Source of the DNA: Saturnia japonica
Lineage: Eukaryota > Arthropoda > Insecta > Lepidoptera > Saturniidae
Length of the DNA: 64,000 bases
Assembly: GCA_033032175.1 (NCBI GenBank)
Contig: CM065314.1
Location: 930,001-994,000, forward strand
Direction of reading: 5' to 3'
This document shows, piece after piece, positions 1-12,545 of this stretch. Below the pieces are notes generated by a model. That model was not told where the DNA came from and made no database searches. It was given only the letters and a program-made list of their open reading frames with translations. A program made the translations under genes and the position numbers. Within the stretch, counting starts at the first letter, position 1. Each line of letters starts with the position of its first letter.

Positions 1-2
1 TA

Positions 3-455
3 GTGAGTGTTTGGTGCACCAGTGCTGGTGTCATAGACTACAGCTTCGTAAGATCTGACCAGACGATAACGGCAGATCTGCATTGTCAACAATTGCAAAC
101 CCTGATGGAAAAGCTAGCCGTTAAACAACCGAGACTGGTCAATATCCCAAGCCCACTGCTGCTTCAGAACAACGCTAGACCCCATACTTTACGACCGACA
201 GTCGTTAAATTAGAGGAACTGCGGTTGGAATGTCTCCGAAACCCACCATATTCTCCGAACATTGCTCCAACAGATTACCACTTTTTTCGGAATTTGGACA
301 ATTTCTTGCAAGGATAAAAAATTTAATTTTGATGAGGCTGTCCAAACTGCTTCAATGTTTATAACAACTTTATCAAAACAATGGAATCAATGAACTACCT
401 TTAAAATGGGAAAGTGCATAGATAATAATGATACACACTTCGATTGATTAAATGT
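3..455 (+). pseudogene. mariner transposase, C-terminal fragment
   Basis: About 104 codons are open from the window edge and match the last third of a mariner-family DD34D transposase. Visible are the Q-N-N-A-R-P-H-T block at residues 55-62 and the PPYSPNIAPTDYHFF block near residues 81-95, which carries the last catalytic Asp. The residue that should be the second catalytic Asp (normally D-N-A-R-P-H) reads Asn, so the copy could not cut DNA even if complete. The frame stops at 315-317. A degraded tail with a one-base slip continues to about 455, ending in the usual W-E-K-C-I-D-N-N-like terminus. The N-terminal half lies left of the window or is lost. An old, dead copy; confident of family, not of subfamily. 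Confidence 0.85.
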
Positions 456-740
456 ATAATTTCATTTTTTTTTTTCATTTTACTTTTACCATATAAAACG
501 CTAATTTCAAATGTAAGGACCTAATAATATGTAATCTTACACGCATTATAATAATTTTTAGGATGTTTTTTTTTTTGTTTATATGAAGTAGCGAACAAGC
601 ATAATAACCTAACAAGCATAAACCATAGGTCTCGAATTAAATATTTAAAAAAAGTCCGTCTGTCTGTTCGTTTCTATGTCCGGATTTCGGCAAAAACGGC
701 TTGCTCAATTATATGAAATTCTATAAACGGGAAGCTTATG
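456..740. other. AT-rich spacer
   Basis: Poly-T and poly-A tracts with no coding signal. From about 590 the text resembles the 5' part of a dispersed Helitron-like repeat, with a phrase around 655-690 of the kind common in lepidopteran repeats, but no boundary can be drawn. Confidence 0.4.
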
Positions 741-800
741 TAATAACAACAATAACAACAACAATAACAACAATAACAATTACAATAGTAATAGCAATTG
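741..800. repeat. AAC/AAT trinucleotide microsatellite
   Basis: Interrupted run of AAC and AAT triplets. It generates a spurious threonine/isoleucine-rich reading frame. Confidence 0.85.
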
Positions 801-839
801 ATAATAACTCAATTGATAGGTTAGAAGAATTTACAATAA

Positions 840-1190
840 CTAGCGATCGCCGTAAGGTCCAAATTCGTTCAGCGACTTTTTGATCATAGACTATTTTCTG
901 TTTGACATTTGCAATAACAATGAGTACTATTATTTACATCACTTGCTGTCACTTTTCGTTGTGTAACAATCTAAATATTTTGGGGGTCTAAGTTCAATGG
1001 CACGGGTCGGTTTAGGATTCGCAGTATTAATTTATTTTATTTAATATATTAGTAACAGATATTATAGATAAATTTTAGCTTTCTGCACTCCTTCTCCATA
1101 TAATCTTTAACCATGCCAAATCTCACAGTCTTCTGTGCACGCAATACTCTTAAAAAGTGGTAGAAAGCTTTTGCTTCACGTAATAATATA
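840..1190 (-). repeat. dispersed repeat 'P', Helitron-like, minus-strand copy
   Basis: This is the reverse complement of a family present at 3505-3846, 24303-24623, 30944-31264, 41050-41150 and 46450-46735. On its own strand it starts near TATTAATACGTGAAGCAAAA and ends GCGATCGCTAG followed by T. The CTAG-T end and the lack of long terminal repeats or inverted repeats fit a non-autonomous Helitron, but a clear 5' TC boundary is not visible here. No coding capacity. Confidence 0.6.
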
Positions 1191-1419
1191 CAGACATTTT
1201 TATAAATCGTTATTTACATTAGGTATTGTTGTTTTATTCATTCTTAGACGATTTTGATGAAACTTTTATAAATATTTTAAAAAGTTGTTTATTTACAACC
1301 AAATTTGTACACAATGTCATTATTTAATTGATTGGGTATTAGAATTTTCAATAATATGCAATTATATTTTATAAGTAGATACGGTATTGAAGCTTTTTAC
1401 ATGCAATATTTAAAGGTGG

Positions 1420-1690
1420 GCTATGCCTTCAGTTCACTTTCAACTTGACAGAGGCGTGAGCGAGAAGAAACTTTTATCCTTTTTTGACAACAGAGTTTCC
1501 GCCTTACGCTGTGATTTCCTATCTCTTTTGTTTCAACATGCTGATAATAAAATTTGTAACGTGTCCAAATTGCTTTTAGAACGCTTCTATTTAAAAAAAG
1601 ATCACTGATAATATGATTAAAAACAAAAACTACGAGACGAAAATAATTACTGCGTAATAAACGCGGGCCCAGACGCGGTGCACCGCTAGT
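1420..1690 (+). repeat. dispersed repeat 'Q', Helitron-like 3' end
   Basis: A block at 1423-1565 recurs with about 85% identity at 13884-14025 in the same orientation. It is followed by a GC-rich segment ending CACCGCTAG-T at 1690, similar to the end at 24850-24890. The 61-codon frame inside is not conserved in the second copy, so this is treated as non-coding. Confidence 0.5.
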
Positions 1691-1841
1691 ATATTCATAT
1701 ACAGATGTAGATAGTCAATTGAATTAGAATAAAATAGAATATATACTTATTTAACAAATTAATTTACATATAAATAATTATATTGACGACAATGATATTA
1801 AACTGTGCTAGAGGCGACAACGATTCATATACTAATTGGTA
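1691..1841. other. AT-rich spacer
   Basis: Nothing recognisable. Confidence 0.4.
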
Positions 1842-2512
1842 ACATACATACATACATAAATCACGCCTATTTCCCAATGTGGTAGGCAGAGACAACGTCC
1901 TTCCACCTGCTACGATCCTGGCATACATCCTTCGCTTCTTCGACATTCATTAATATTTTCATGCATGCTCGTCGGTTTAGAGTTCCTTTGACCTTACCTT
2001 TCTACAGAACGTCTCCGATATGATCGATGAATGTTCGTCTTGGCCTTCCTCTTCTAACGATTCCTTTCACACTCACGTTATAAATTTTTTTAGTTATTCT
2101 TCTTTCATTCATCCTTTCAACATGCCCAAACCATCAAAGCATCCCGTTCTCAATCCGTGTGACTATAACTTCTTTTCCATCACAAAGTTCTCTTATCACA
2201 CTATTTCTTATCCTGTCACTCAATTTCACTCCTAACATACCTCTTAGCGCTCTCATTTCTACTGCATTTATTTTACTTTCATGATTTTTCTGCCACACCC
2301 AGCTTTCACTTCCGTACATGAGTGTTGGAACCAACACTCCTCTATGCACAGACAAACGAGCTTTCATAGAAATTCTCTGGCTGCTCATAAAGGAGTATAA
2401 CGCCCCATTCACCATATTACCGGCATTTACTCTTCTTCCTATATCACTCTCACACTTTCCATCCCTGGTAAACATCGATCCCAAGTATACAAACTCACTT
2501 ACTTGCTCCAGT
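1842..2512 (-). pseudogene. LINE reverse transcriptase C-terminal fragment with (TATG)n tail
   Basis: On the minus strand the translation has the signature of the end of a lepidopteran LINE ORF2: a block with Y-G-S-E-S-W-V-W, then E-M-R-A-L-R-G-M-L-G-V, then L-R-W-F-G-H-V-E-R-M, then R-R-G-R-P-R-R. It runs open for 116 codons (2484 to 2134) and continues with frameshifts to about 1860. The 3' end is a short CATA repeat at 1842-1857 (TATG on the sense strand). A second copy of the same family with the same tail lies at 45864-46270. The endonuclease and RT core are missing (5' truncation). Resembles RTE/CR1-type tails; clade uncertain. Confidence 0.8.
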
Positions 2513-3504
2513 TAATAATAATAAAACAAAGTTAAAAGTTAAAAAGGTCAAAAGATAAAGTTAGTTAGTTAAATAAATTCGAATGCTATTTTTGGTATTG
2601 ACGTGAACTATGTAAGTTTCTATATCTTCTACACTTATAGTTTATTATTGTTCTTCGTAAGTGCAAATAACAATAAGACGTATGTAGTGTACAGTTTACG
2701 AGCACTGGGCGAGTCGGCGCCATTAACTCTAACAACGGTAGGTACAAACAACGATATATTGATGTTCATACAAGACAAGTCGTTCGGAGCATTCGCTCCT
2801 GTTCTGTTCACTTGAGGTTACAGAACCACAGATAGCGGGATTTGAATGAAACCGCTTATTTATTTCTTCAAACCCACATAGCCTCTTCAAGCTTGGCTAA
2901 TACTCCTTTTTAATTATTAACAACGCGATTTGTAACGCATCATAATTTTAATATACCTGGACGAGATTGCCTCTACGACTTACCAAAAAAAAAACATTGT
3001 CTGAAAATGAACTTACCCGGGACAGAAAACGATCTAAATAACGGTGAAAGCTGTTCGCGGGGGACCAATTTACTTATTTTATTTATTATACACGGTGCAA
3101 TTTATCTAATAGGTTATTTTCACGAAATTTGCATACTCAATGCATGTTTCATATAAAGAAAAAAATTTCCAAATATCACAATTAGCTATTGTAATAAATT
3201 AGATCGAAATTAAAATAATTACTACATTATAGGTGCGACGGCTGGAGGCTTTATCACTACGCGCTGACGGGCTAGCTGGCGGGCGGTATTTACCTATGGC
3301 ATCAGTCGCGAAAATGTTGCAGTGAGCGTAATAAATTCAGTAAAACGTATTTTATTTTATTTCAAGTTTTTCAAATACTTTATTTCATTTTATTTATTAC
3401 TATGTAATAGTAGTAAGCTCATGATCCTAATACGTACACATTGGCAAAAGAACCTATTAAAATACATGGTGTATATTTGTTCACATCTGTTTATAATATC
3501 ATTA
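2513..3504. other. intergenic, no gene seen
   Basis: Frames of up to 70 codons carry no motif. A short GC-rich patch at 3230-3310 stands out from the AT-rich surroundings but resembles nothing I recognise. Confidence 0.4.
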
Positions 3505-3846
3505 TATTAATACGTGAGAATAAAATTTCAGGCATCTTTTTAAACGTATTGCGTTCATGGAAGTCTGTGAGATTTGCCATGGTTAAAGTTTATATGGAGA
3601 AGGAGTAAAGAAAGATAAAATTTATGTATAATAAATATTACTAATATACTAAATTAAATTACTTACTACTGCGAATCCTAAACCGACTTAGACCCTCCAA
3701 AATATTGACATTGTTACTCAATGAAAAGTGATGTAGATATATATAATACCCATTGTTTAGGTTCATGAATTCTGCAAGTGTCAAACAGAAAATAGTCTAT
3801 GGTCAAAAAGTCGCTAGTCGAATATCGATCATTGGGAGACCGCTAG
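3505..3846 (+). repeat. dispersed repeat 'P', plus-strand copy
   Basis: Collinear with the family described at 840-1190, from TATTAATACGTGA to GACCGCTAG-T. It carries small indels relative to the other copies. Confidence 0.65.
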
Positions 3847-4199
3847 TTATAATTATATGCTATGACACCATAACAATATTTTAGTACACAAATTAATGGC
3901 ACATTTAGCATTGTTTAAAAGAGAAATAATAGAGAAATTGCACACATAACAGTAATAATAAATTTTAGTTACTTTAGGAAATATTAAATTGTAATATTTT
4001 AATATTATTTAAATAAACACTGTTTCTTCACACTAAATAAACAAGACTAAAATTACTTATGTCATTGTGTTATGTAAAGAAGGAAACTGACTGAATGAGC
4101 CGCTACTTGTATCTGTCGTAAGGATTTGATTCAGATTAACTATTCCAGTGCTTAACTTATTTCAATGTATACAATTAAAAGACTTTAAATAAAACACGA
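3847..4199. other. AT-rich spacer
   Basis: Nothing recognisable. Confidence 0.4.
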
Positions 4200-4430
4200 A
4201 CACGAGTTCTGGGTTCAATTCCCAGGTTGAGCAAAGTGTTATTGAGTTTTTCTATAAAATTCTCAGTAACAACCCGGAGTTTGGCCTTGTGCTTGATTAA
4301 TGGTAATAGGCTCGCCTTCTATTACATGGGATCTATACATAATCGGCGAACTATGGGTGTATATTAGTAAACCTCTGCCTAATCCCTCAGGGATAGAGGC
4401 ATGCTGGTATGTTACGTTATTTGCGGAAAC
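4200..4430 (+). repeat. tRNA-derived SINE, 5'-truncated
   Basis: Begins inside the tRNA-like head, with a pol III B-box-like GGTTCAATTCCC near 4212 but no A box. It continues through the same body as the complete copy at 55220-55496 on the opposite strand. A truncated, diverged copy that should not be transcribed. Confidence 0.8.
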
Positions 4431-4551
4431 TAGTTCCACCATGTAGCTAGGCGGAGCATGAGGAATAATCAACCAATAGTATTACATCATTTTCCCAACC
4501 TTGCTTAGCGGAACTCTGTTGGGAAAGGTTAACAGAGCTAGGTATTTGTAA

Positions 4552-4600
4552 TTCAGGGCTCTTATGGCTAACAGTGTAGTCTGTAAAAAAAAGAAGAAGA
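4552..4600 (+). repeat. LINE 3' end remnant with A-rich tail
   Basis: The phrase GGCTAACAGTGTAGTC followed by an A/G-rich tail equals the last bases of the Jockey-type LINE at 60774-64000 and of the fragments at 43463 and 49247. A severely 5'-truncated insertion. Confidence 0.65.
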
Positions 4601-4689
4601 AAAAGCGAGATGTGACAACGAGGAATATGTGCGAGAAATGTATACAAAACGGTGTGGAGAACTAGAGCTACTCGATCGCTACACATTCA

Positions 4690-5769
4690 CGCAATGACTA
4701 GATAGTTCCTAAATGGCGCTGTTTTGCTCGACAAAATTATTTCAATCTGAATTTATACAAGCGTCGCGTTCTCACCTTACTGGTATGTGGACCACAGCCA
4801 AAAGCCACTTCTGACAGATTTCCCTAATGCGAATCCAGTTGAACACAAATGTCCCACTACTCCTCTCTAAGAATTCCATTCATTCTTCATTAAATTATTA
4901 TGTATTTTTGGAGTTTACTCCTTAACAATCGATTTTCATATAAGACTCCCGATATGGAAATTTTATGAGGAGTTGATTTAATACAAGCGTTAACTCAAAC
5001 GCGTTATGTTTACTGTCAAAGGTCATTGCTTCTTAAGAATTCATTTTTTACTAACAATTCAATTTTTTGTTTTACAGACATCTATCTACAGCTATCGTAA
5101 ATAACTTAACATTTATTTTGTAATCACTAATCAGTAACAATGTAAATACTAGATTTATGCGCCAACTAGTAACTAATGCAAGAATTCTTTTTGGAGTTTA
5201 CTCTTTAGAATCGATTTTCATATTATATTGGAAATTTATGTATATACTTGTAAAGAGTAAAGTCGTCGTTTTTTTCTTCAGCTGTATGTATCACGGCCAG
5301 CTGAGACTATCTTGGGTATCTCAAACCTTTTTTTATTTGTAAAAAATACATAAAAAGAACCTTTCATCCAGTTATATACAATCGTGAGATAAAATTAAAA
5401 CCTCGGATTTAATTATATAATTTCCACGTCACAAAGCTTTCTCCGACAACTCGGCGTCCTCCAGTTTTCCGCTTTAGTGGTATCATTACGCTAAAAGCGA
5501 CGCTCTTAACCTTCTGCTTTATATCCACATTCACCCCCTCCCTTTGCTACTCCTAGTTAGCGTTACCGATAGGGATGTTAAGGATTTTTTTTTTCAATAT
5601 CATTTTTACTTTATTTCTTTGTTGTACGTTAGCAAACAGTGTAATATAAAGGTATTACATTGAAAACGGCAGTATGAGCAACTTTGAAACTATAAGATAT
5701 AGAGAAATATGTTCTAAAAAACCATGACATCGATTTTAATAATAAAAAATAAAAGCATTTATAGAATTT
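4690..5769. other. intergenic, with an imperfect direct repeat
   Basis: No gene seen. A roughly 55-bp segment at 4908-4965 recurs imperfectly at 5189-5240. The rest is AT-rich. Confidence 0.4.
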
Positions 5770-5944
5770 TTGCAGGGAAACTTTTTTGCTCGCGTGGTTT
5801 AAAATTTTTACGAATGCAACGCGTCACAAAGATGTGAAACGCTTTGAGAGAGAGAAGGGAGAGAGCAATTGAGACCGATTGAGAGAGAGTGAGAAAGGGC
5901 GAACGTAGGATGAAGCACGTAGCCATGGAGGCAATGTGTAAACA
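5770..5944 (+). other. possible first exon / GAGA-rich promoter region
   Basis: A GA-rich stretch (5850-5900, several GAGAG blocks) leads to an ATG in good context at 5925 (AGCCATGG). This is followed after six codons by a splice-donor-like ACA/GTGAGT at 5944/5945. GAGA blocks plus a short coding start plus a donor can mark a host first exon, but no downstream exon is recognisable and the segment could be a repeat. Inference only. Confidence 0.2.
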
Positions 5945-8357
5945 GTGAGTTTAATTTTTAAGTAAACATTTTGTGATAAAGTAGTTAATCGTACTAACTA
6001 AGCAGTTGTTCAGAGTAAGTAACGTATTTGTTATCTTTTTGTTAATATACAATTCTTTATGTAAATTCGTTTGAAGGTTAGGAAGTTTTAATTTTTACAA
6101 ATAGCATGTGGCGTTTTAATTTGCCACTCGTCCTTTAAGAATTTAATATACTTAATATTTGAATGACAATTAAATTCATGAAATTCCTAACATATCTTCC
6201 TTTTTCCCTCCCTCTAAGTACTTTGTACGCACGCACTTTTTTAAATTAGACAGACGAATTGGGAATCGAGTCCGATAATTAAAAAATAAAATATGTTATT
6301 TTATTAAGATAATTGATTGAAGAAATAAATACTGCTATGAAATCTTATGTATCTACAGTTAAAAGAAAATTTTATATTAATTATTATATTTAGAAATTTA
6401 ACAGTGACAACCATTTTTTAGATACAATTATAAAATCGTCTCTTTATTGTTACTGCGTTATGTATTTTAAAGTGGACAGTTTATATTAAAATGGTGTCTA
6501 CGGTGGCTGTTAGATCTTCAAAGATGCCGTAGGTGGTTTTGTAAACTTCATACTTCACGTAACCCCACAAGAAATACGAAAAGTTCATTGGATCACATAG
6601 AATTTAGATAATATGATTTCGATTATTACGAGACCCTGGTCGTATAAAAATTCATGTAAAATATATGTACATATATGTAATAAGAAATGCTGTAAATATT
6701 ATTTGTAAAAAAATTTGCGTCCAATACTGCTTCGTGATTGGTTGGTTTGGAATTACACAAAACAATCAATAATACTTATAATTAATCTTGAAGTAATTCT
6801 AAGTTCACTTTACAATCATTTCTTAATTAACTTTATACGCACTTATGTTTTCTTTATGCTTGGTGACATTTAACAGAGATATAAACCACGTTTTAAATTA
6901 GTTTGCATAATATGCACAAGTGGTTTAGGCTTGTTCCTACTCTGTGCTATTAACTAAGTGAGGTATGCAGGTACCAAATAAAATGAGGCAAATGTATTCC
7001 TATATAGTTCAGAAATTAAAGACTCACTTTAGCATGAAGCTTCATCCGAAGACCGCAATGAACCAAGAAGTCTGTTACTTGTTTAAATAATTTTCAAATA
7101 AAAAACTTTCTGTACTTAGTTGATAATTATATTAATTATATAGTTCCTCGCATTGAACCTATTATCGCGATGCTGTTTATATATAGTATGTATTTAAAAA
7201 TAAGTATATACCTATGTTTATTTGTTTTCCCAGTGCGTTCCTAAACCATTCATCCGATTGCGATGAAACTTTGTGTTGTTGTACGCGCAACAGCGAATGT
7301 TCTGTATTAGTACAACTAGTTTAAAATAGATGGCGGGCGAGTCGTTTCATTTCGAGGACTACGGGAGCGAAGTCGCGTGCCGGTGAGTCGTAGAGTTACC
7401 GGGCGAGAATGCCAGAACCACCGTCACTCTTGCCGAGTAATTTATTTCTTTCGTCCGGCAACCCGCGCTGTAACAGGCTTCTGAAGTTGATTTCACTCAC
7501 GCGCACTTCACGCACATACGCAACGCTTTAATTATTAAACGCTTCTTTGAGCTTATTTATATAAGCTTATATTAGGGGTGTCGAATTGTATCTTTAGAAC
7601 TGAAACGGCCAAGACAAACTCACCTTCACGCGGTGCACCCTGCTGAGCAACGATCGAGGAAATGGCGATAACGGTGTGGTAGGGCTATTTTGCTTGACTA
7701 GTTCATGACCTCCATGTATGTGGTGAAAAGACCGTCACAGTGACTCGCTATTCCGATTACGATCTCTCGATTGTCACCGTTGTGTTTCGATTGTAGTGTG
7801 CTTACCGACAGGGAGGTTACCGTTATTCTGCCGTGGTACTAAAAAAAACTAAGTAATATAAAAATAATAATTTAATAGTTCGGCTATACAATTCACAAGT
7901 TACTTAGTTTTCACTTCTATAAGTAGTCCCCAAAGAATGTTCAGGAAATAATTTCGCATGAATTGTTTTATTTATCCGTTGAAATTACTATCATATATAT
8001 GGTGAAATACAATTTTCATTTATTACGCTATCATACACAATTATTGCAATTATTTTACATGAAAAAGTTTTTACACAACGAGATATATACTCTGTGTATA
8101 TAAAGTCACTTCAGGCCTTTCATCAGAACTCATCATATGGTGTGGATGTGCCAAACGGGAAATCGAGATTCCTTTAAATTGTTTTAATAAAAAAATAAAA
8201 CTTCCAACACATAAATCTCAATTATTAATCATATAATGAACGTTAATTTAGTTTAAAAGTATTTTGTTTTAGATAATGAATAGCGATTCGTTGAAAATGT
8301 GTTGCGCTGACGGCTCTCCTTTCAAATTTTCCTCTACCATCTACCATCGACACGACG
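5945..8357. other. AT-rich region, one weak minus-strand exon candidate
   Basis: No protein homology seen. A more GC-rich patch at 7320-7810 contains, on the minus strand, a strong donor-like AAG/GTGAGT with the exon side beginning at 7624. The candidate exon (about 7624-7810) has in-frame stops after an ATG, so it would have to be untranslated. A second donor-like site lies near 6015 on the plus strand. None of this is enough to call a gene. Confidence 0.2.
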
Positions 8358-9036
8358 CACAGTGGGCTGAAATCGGAGCCTCCCTTTCATAGGATTTTAG
8401 AAAAATTAAATATGTTATTTCATAGTTTTAGGTATACAGTTTTGTCAAAACAGTCATATCATTGTATAATTTAGCAATTTCAAGCTTTATTTTTACCTTC
8501 TACACCATATAATATGGACTTGTAAATTTCAAATGTATGAAAATGGATTTTCTTTTCGTCATAACTTTTTTGTGTTTTGAGTTGTAAAGCTGAAACTTAT
8601 ACATATCGTTACTGAAATAGTAATGAACCCTAAAGACTTTTCACCTTGACCCCGGGTGTCCCCGTTCAACAGATATTTGTTGATGAAAATTTCATACTTT
8701 GATGACATTGTATTGAAGTGAAATCATCAATCTGTAGGTTTATTTTCGACCTGAATGCTACGCTGCGGGTATCGATTAATAAAGTTACATCTGATTTACC
8801 CTACCGCTTTGTTTTCAAAAATACGATTCTGAATTCGTTTTAAAATTTCAATATATGTACCTATTTTTCTTTATTAAAAGTTGTACATTACCTATAAATT
8901 TGGACTAGCTACTTAAATTAACACCAATTATCATTATCTGCTACTATTCTTGATTGTTTTTGTTTCACATTTGTACCAAAATGTCTTGATTTTGCTAATA
9001 AGGGCAATTAGTTTATTTGTTTCGTTGATATTGATG
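8358..9036 (+). repeat. left 679-bp inverted arm
   Basis: Matches 12546-13224 in inverse orientation over its whole length with scattered substitutions and small indels (a few percent by eye). AT-rich, non-coding; inner end at TTGATG, 91 bp before the Gypsy gag start. Confidence 0.9.
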
Positions 9037-9126
9037 GCCGAATCCCACAACAAAGTTAGTGAAATTTGTGGAATCTACGCTGTGTGTATATAATCGAGAT
9101 CACAGTGTAAGTATAGGCAGAAAACA

Positions 9127-10290
9127 ATGCCGAAAACACGGAAACGACAGTCTCTCAACAACGATGATCTCGATAGTAGCATCACGCTGTCTCAAGAGAA
9201 CTTCACCGCCTTGCTAACTACTATACAGCAATCAAATGCTGAGGCTTGCGAACGAATGTTGCAACGCTTGTCGACGATTTCTTCTCCTCTGACCGTTCAA
9301 TCACCGGTACCAACACTGAGTACGGCAGAAAAGACTGGAAATTTTGCACAATGTTCATCTAGATTCTCAGGAGCGGCAGAAGAAAACATTGAAGAGTTCA
9401 TCGATGCAATAGAAGCTTACAAAGAATGCTCAAATATTGGCGATGACCTTGCCATCAAGGGCCTTTCTATATTGCTTACCTCAGAAGCCGCAATATGGTG
9501 GCAGAGCATACGCGCCGATGTCACTTCCTGGAAAGAGGTGATACAGTTCCTTCGTGATGCTTATGGTGATCTCAGACCTGAATACAAAATCTATAGAGAA
9601 TTATTCAGAGTCGAGCAAGGTGAAGATGAACGTACCGATATATTCGTCGTGAAGAGTCGAGCCCTTCTAACACGCCTTCCAACAAACGATCTGACTACTA
9701 AGGTCCAGTTAGACATGATCTACGGTTTGTTACACAGAAAGATTCGAAAAAGATTAAGAAGAGAGGATATTAACAATTTTTCAGAATTATTGTCAAGGGC
9801 AAGAGTCGTAGAAGATTCGTTAAAGGAATCCACAGCTACAAGGCAAAAAGCTCCAAATTATACTGCCAGTCCACGAAGCGTAATGGTAACGAAATATCTA
9901 CTCGTCCCTCATCCTCATCATATAATACACGATCTTCAAACTCCGCTGCGAGCGTACAGCTGCACGGGGGCGGGACTGACAGTGCATGGCGTGATAATGC
10001 CCCGCACGTCCCGACCTCGCGATTGTCCAAAGAACAATATACGCCACGCGCAACGCACGCACGTGTGTTCGCCTCGTCACCACGAGATGAGCGTATACCA
10101 TCGGCCAGGCAACGGCCCTTCTGCGTGTATTGCAAACGCTATGGACATAAGAGTGATCAGTGCCGTAAGTGTGTGAACAAAGGTGAGTCAAATACTATTA
10201 TTCAGGTTGTTTCGTGTTACAAATGTGGTTCAGAAAACGTAACTAGAAAAAACTGTCCAAAATGTAACAATGAACAAAGTTTTTATAGTG
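9127..10290 (+). pseudogene. gag: Ty3/Gypsy gag
   Basis: Starts at ATG 9127 and runs 349 codons, but the last part is out of frame. A retrotransposon Gag capsid-like core lies at about residues 75-250, with W-W-Q-S and Y-G-D-L-R-P-E-Y motifs. Near 9885-9900 the frame slips, and the nucleocapsid continues in the frame that is open from 10023. There a classical C-x2-C-x4-H-x4-C knuckle (CVYCKRYGHKSDQC) is followed by a second Cys cluster, CYKC...CPKC, typical of insect Gypsy Gag. Downstream to about 10720 is low-complexity, Asn-rich sequence with stops. No 5' LTR or primer-binding site is found in the 91 bp between the inverted arm and the ATG, so the element's 5' end is missing. Confidence 0.85.
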
Positions 10291-10829
10291 TAAACTCTAA
10301 CAATGAAAATGTTCGTGATGATTTTAGGTCTGACACTTTGCCTACTTACTATCAAATGTTCATACAAATGTTTCATGTGAACAACATAATAACTGGTCGC
10401 GTGGTAGTTCGACAAAAGAACCTATTTTACAGTTTAATAAAATATTTCATAATAGTAATTTTCGGCTCAACAAATTGTCGAGCGAACACACAACCAGCAA
10501 AAATCTATCAAAAAGACGCAATGTCACATTTAACAATAGTTTTTTGAATAATGACAATTTTTATGTCAATAACTCGAAAGATGAAAAAGAAGTTAAGGTT
10601 GGATGTTTTAATTTATGCAATTGTAATAAGTTTTGTGATGAAAAAGTTCATAATGCAAAAGAACTTGTAAACTATTTTCATGATATTTTTTTAAAGGTTA
10701 GAGGTTTTAGAGGTTTTTAAAGACGACCCCGATGAAAAAGGGTATGAAGATTATTTTCGTAATTTTTCAGAAAATGATTTATTTTATTATAATGATATTT
10801 CTAAAAATGTATTAAATAATAATAAGGTG

Positions 10830-12347
10830 TGTAGTGACATATATTGTGTTGAAAACACGCGCGCCGGAGAGAGCTCTGAACGAACATTTACTAAAATTTT
10901 AAGGCCGATTTTTGATATCGAAATTTTAGGTTCGTCAGGAACAGCAATTGTTGATACCGGGGCAAAACATTGTATCGCGGGACACACGCTACACGCCCTC
11001 CTCTGTCGAAAGGGACACCCTCACGTTCCGGCATGAAGACGTATTAAATTCGCCGATGGACTCGCTCGCGACATAGACGTCCTCGTGACCACACTCAACG
11101 TGCAGTTAGAGAAGAAAGTCATTAGGACTCCTTTTCTTATCCTTCCTGAGGCACGTAATAACGAAACACTGCTCGGCATGGATTTCCTGTTTGCCGCCGA
11201 GTTAGTTATGAATTTTTCTAGCAAATGTTGGTATTTGCGAATGATCGCAACATTCAATACAATATGCGCTTTGAACCCTCTTTAATCACAGAATATTCTT
11301 GCTCCTCTACTGATGTACTCAGGGATGACGAAGGCACATTGCTAAATCCACCTGATCGGAACCTGTTGGCGCAGCTCTTGTTTGATAATACGGACATTTT
11401 CCAGCTAGGGGGAGAGCCAACCCCATTTGCTGAGCACTGTATTGACACGGGTGAGCATACTCCTATCTTTGTACCTCCGTATCGTTTGACCCCTGCGAAA
11501 AAGGAAATCATGCATCAGGAGATTAAGAAAATGCTGAAGGACGGCATCATTGAGGAGTGCGAGTCTGCTTGGTGTTCACCAGTACTCTTAGTTCCTAAGG
11601 CGAACGGCACCACTCGTTTCTGTGTGGACTATAGGCGCTTTAACTCCGTAACCAAAACGGATCATTATCCGATGCTTTTGATTGATGAACTGTTACAATC
11701 ACCTAAGAGAGATTGCTATATGAGTACATTAGACTTGAGATCTGGTTACTGGTAAGTGAGTGTAAATGAGCAGGATAGAGATAAAACCGCATTCATCAGT
11801 CCGCTAGGAACGTTTCGCTTTAAGCGCATGCCTTTCGGACTCAAGAACGCACCGGCGACTTTTCAACGGCTGATCGACCGAATGCGCTCTTGTTCTTCTC
11901 TGGCCAATGTGACAGTCCTTGCTTACTTAGATGACCTCCTGGTCATATCTGAAGGTTTCCAACAGCATCTCCAGGATCTCCAGGCAGTGTTCAGTAGGCT
12001 AGGCGAATTTAAATTACGCGTGAATCGAGAGAAGTGCGTTTTTGCCAGGGAGAGTGTCAAATATCTGGGACACGTAGTTAACCAACAAGGCGTCTCTCCA
12101 GATTCTGGGAAAGTTCAAGCCGTACTGAACATAAAAAAACCCACTAACTTGAAGCATCTACGTGCATTTGTACAAACCTGTTCCTGGTTTAGGAAGTTTA
12201 TTCCAAATTTTTCATCAGTATCAGAGCCACTTACAAGGCTTACAAGGAAAAATCAGACTTGGACCTGGGGTACAGTTCAAGCTACTGCTTTTAACGAGCT
12301 GAAACGACTTTTTATCCAGCGCCAATATTAATCCAAGCTGACTTTAA
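10830..12347 (+). pseudogene. pol: Ty3/Gypsy pol: protease and reverse transcriptase
   Basis: An aspartic protease (retropepsin) is recognised by IVDTGAKHCIAG near 10945-10985, with a frameshift soon after, and LLGMDFL near 11170. RT begins around 11225: K-K-M-L-x-D-G-I-I-E-E, then L-V-P-K, the STLDLRSGYW block, then a TAA stop at 11753-11755 where the family has a codon. The frame resumes directly with FISPLGTFRFKRMPFGL and the catalytic AYLDDLLVIS near 11915-11945. A one-base loss at about 12323 ends the frame at 12331. The same loss is present in the duplicated copy at 14653-14914. Dead copy with at least three disabling changes. Confidence 0.9.
12086..12347 (+). repeat. 262-bp direct repeat, copy 1 (RT/connection region)
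   Basis: Identical by eye to 14653-14914, including the frameshift that ends both reading frames at the same TAA. The two copies bracket 2.3 kb that contains the right inverted arm. Confidence 0.9.
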
Positions 12348-12545
12348 TCATCGGAACTATATGTATATCATAATTTTGGTATAAAATATATTTATATATT
12401 TGGAATTTACATTAACATCTTCTATTTAGAGGTACTGTTGAAATCGATAAGTTAAAATGAATATAAGATCTTATGTTATTTACACTGCTTTCATTTAGAA
12501 TCCTAATCTAGCCCCAGAAATAACTGTTTAATCTTTTATGACAAA

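Noticed and set aside
701..883. 60-codon Thr/Ile-rich frame
   Set aside because: Product of the AAC/AAT microsatellite.
8358..9036. Left arm as the 5' LTR of the Gypsy element
   Set aside because: It lies just before gag, but its second copy is inverted and unlike the 310-bp 3' LTR, and its ends are CACAGTG-type rather than LTR-type.
9836..10191. Minus-strand frames overlapping the Gypsy gag
   Set aside because: Opposite strand of a recognisable Gag and nucleocapsid; no independent signal.
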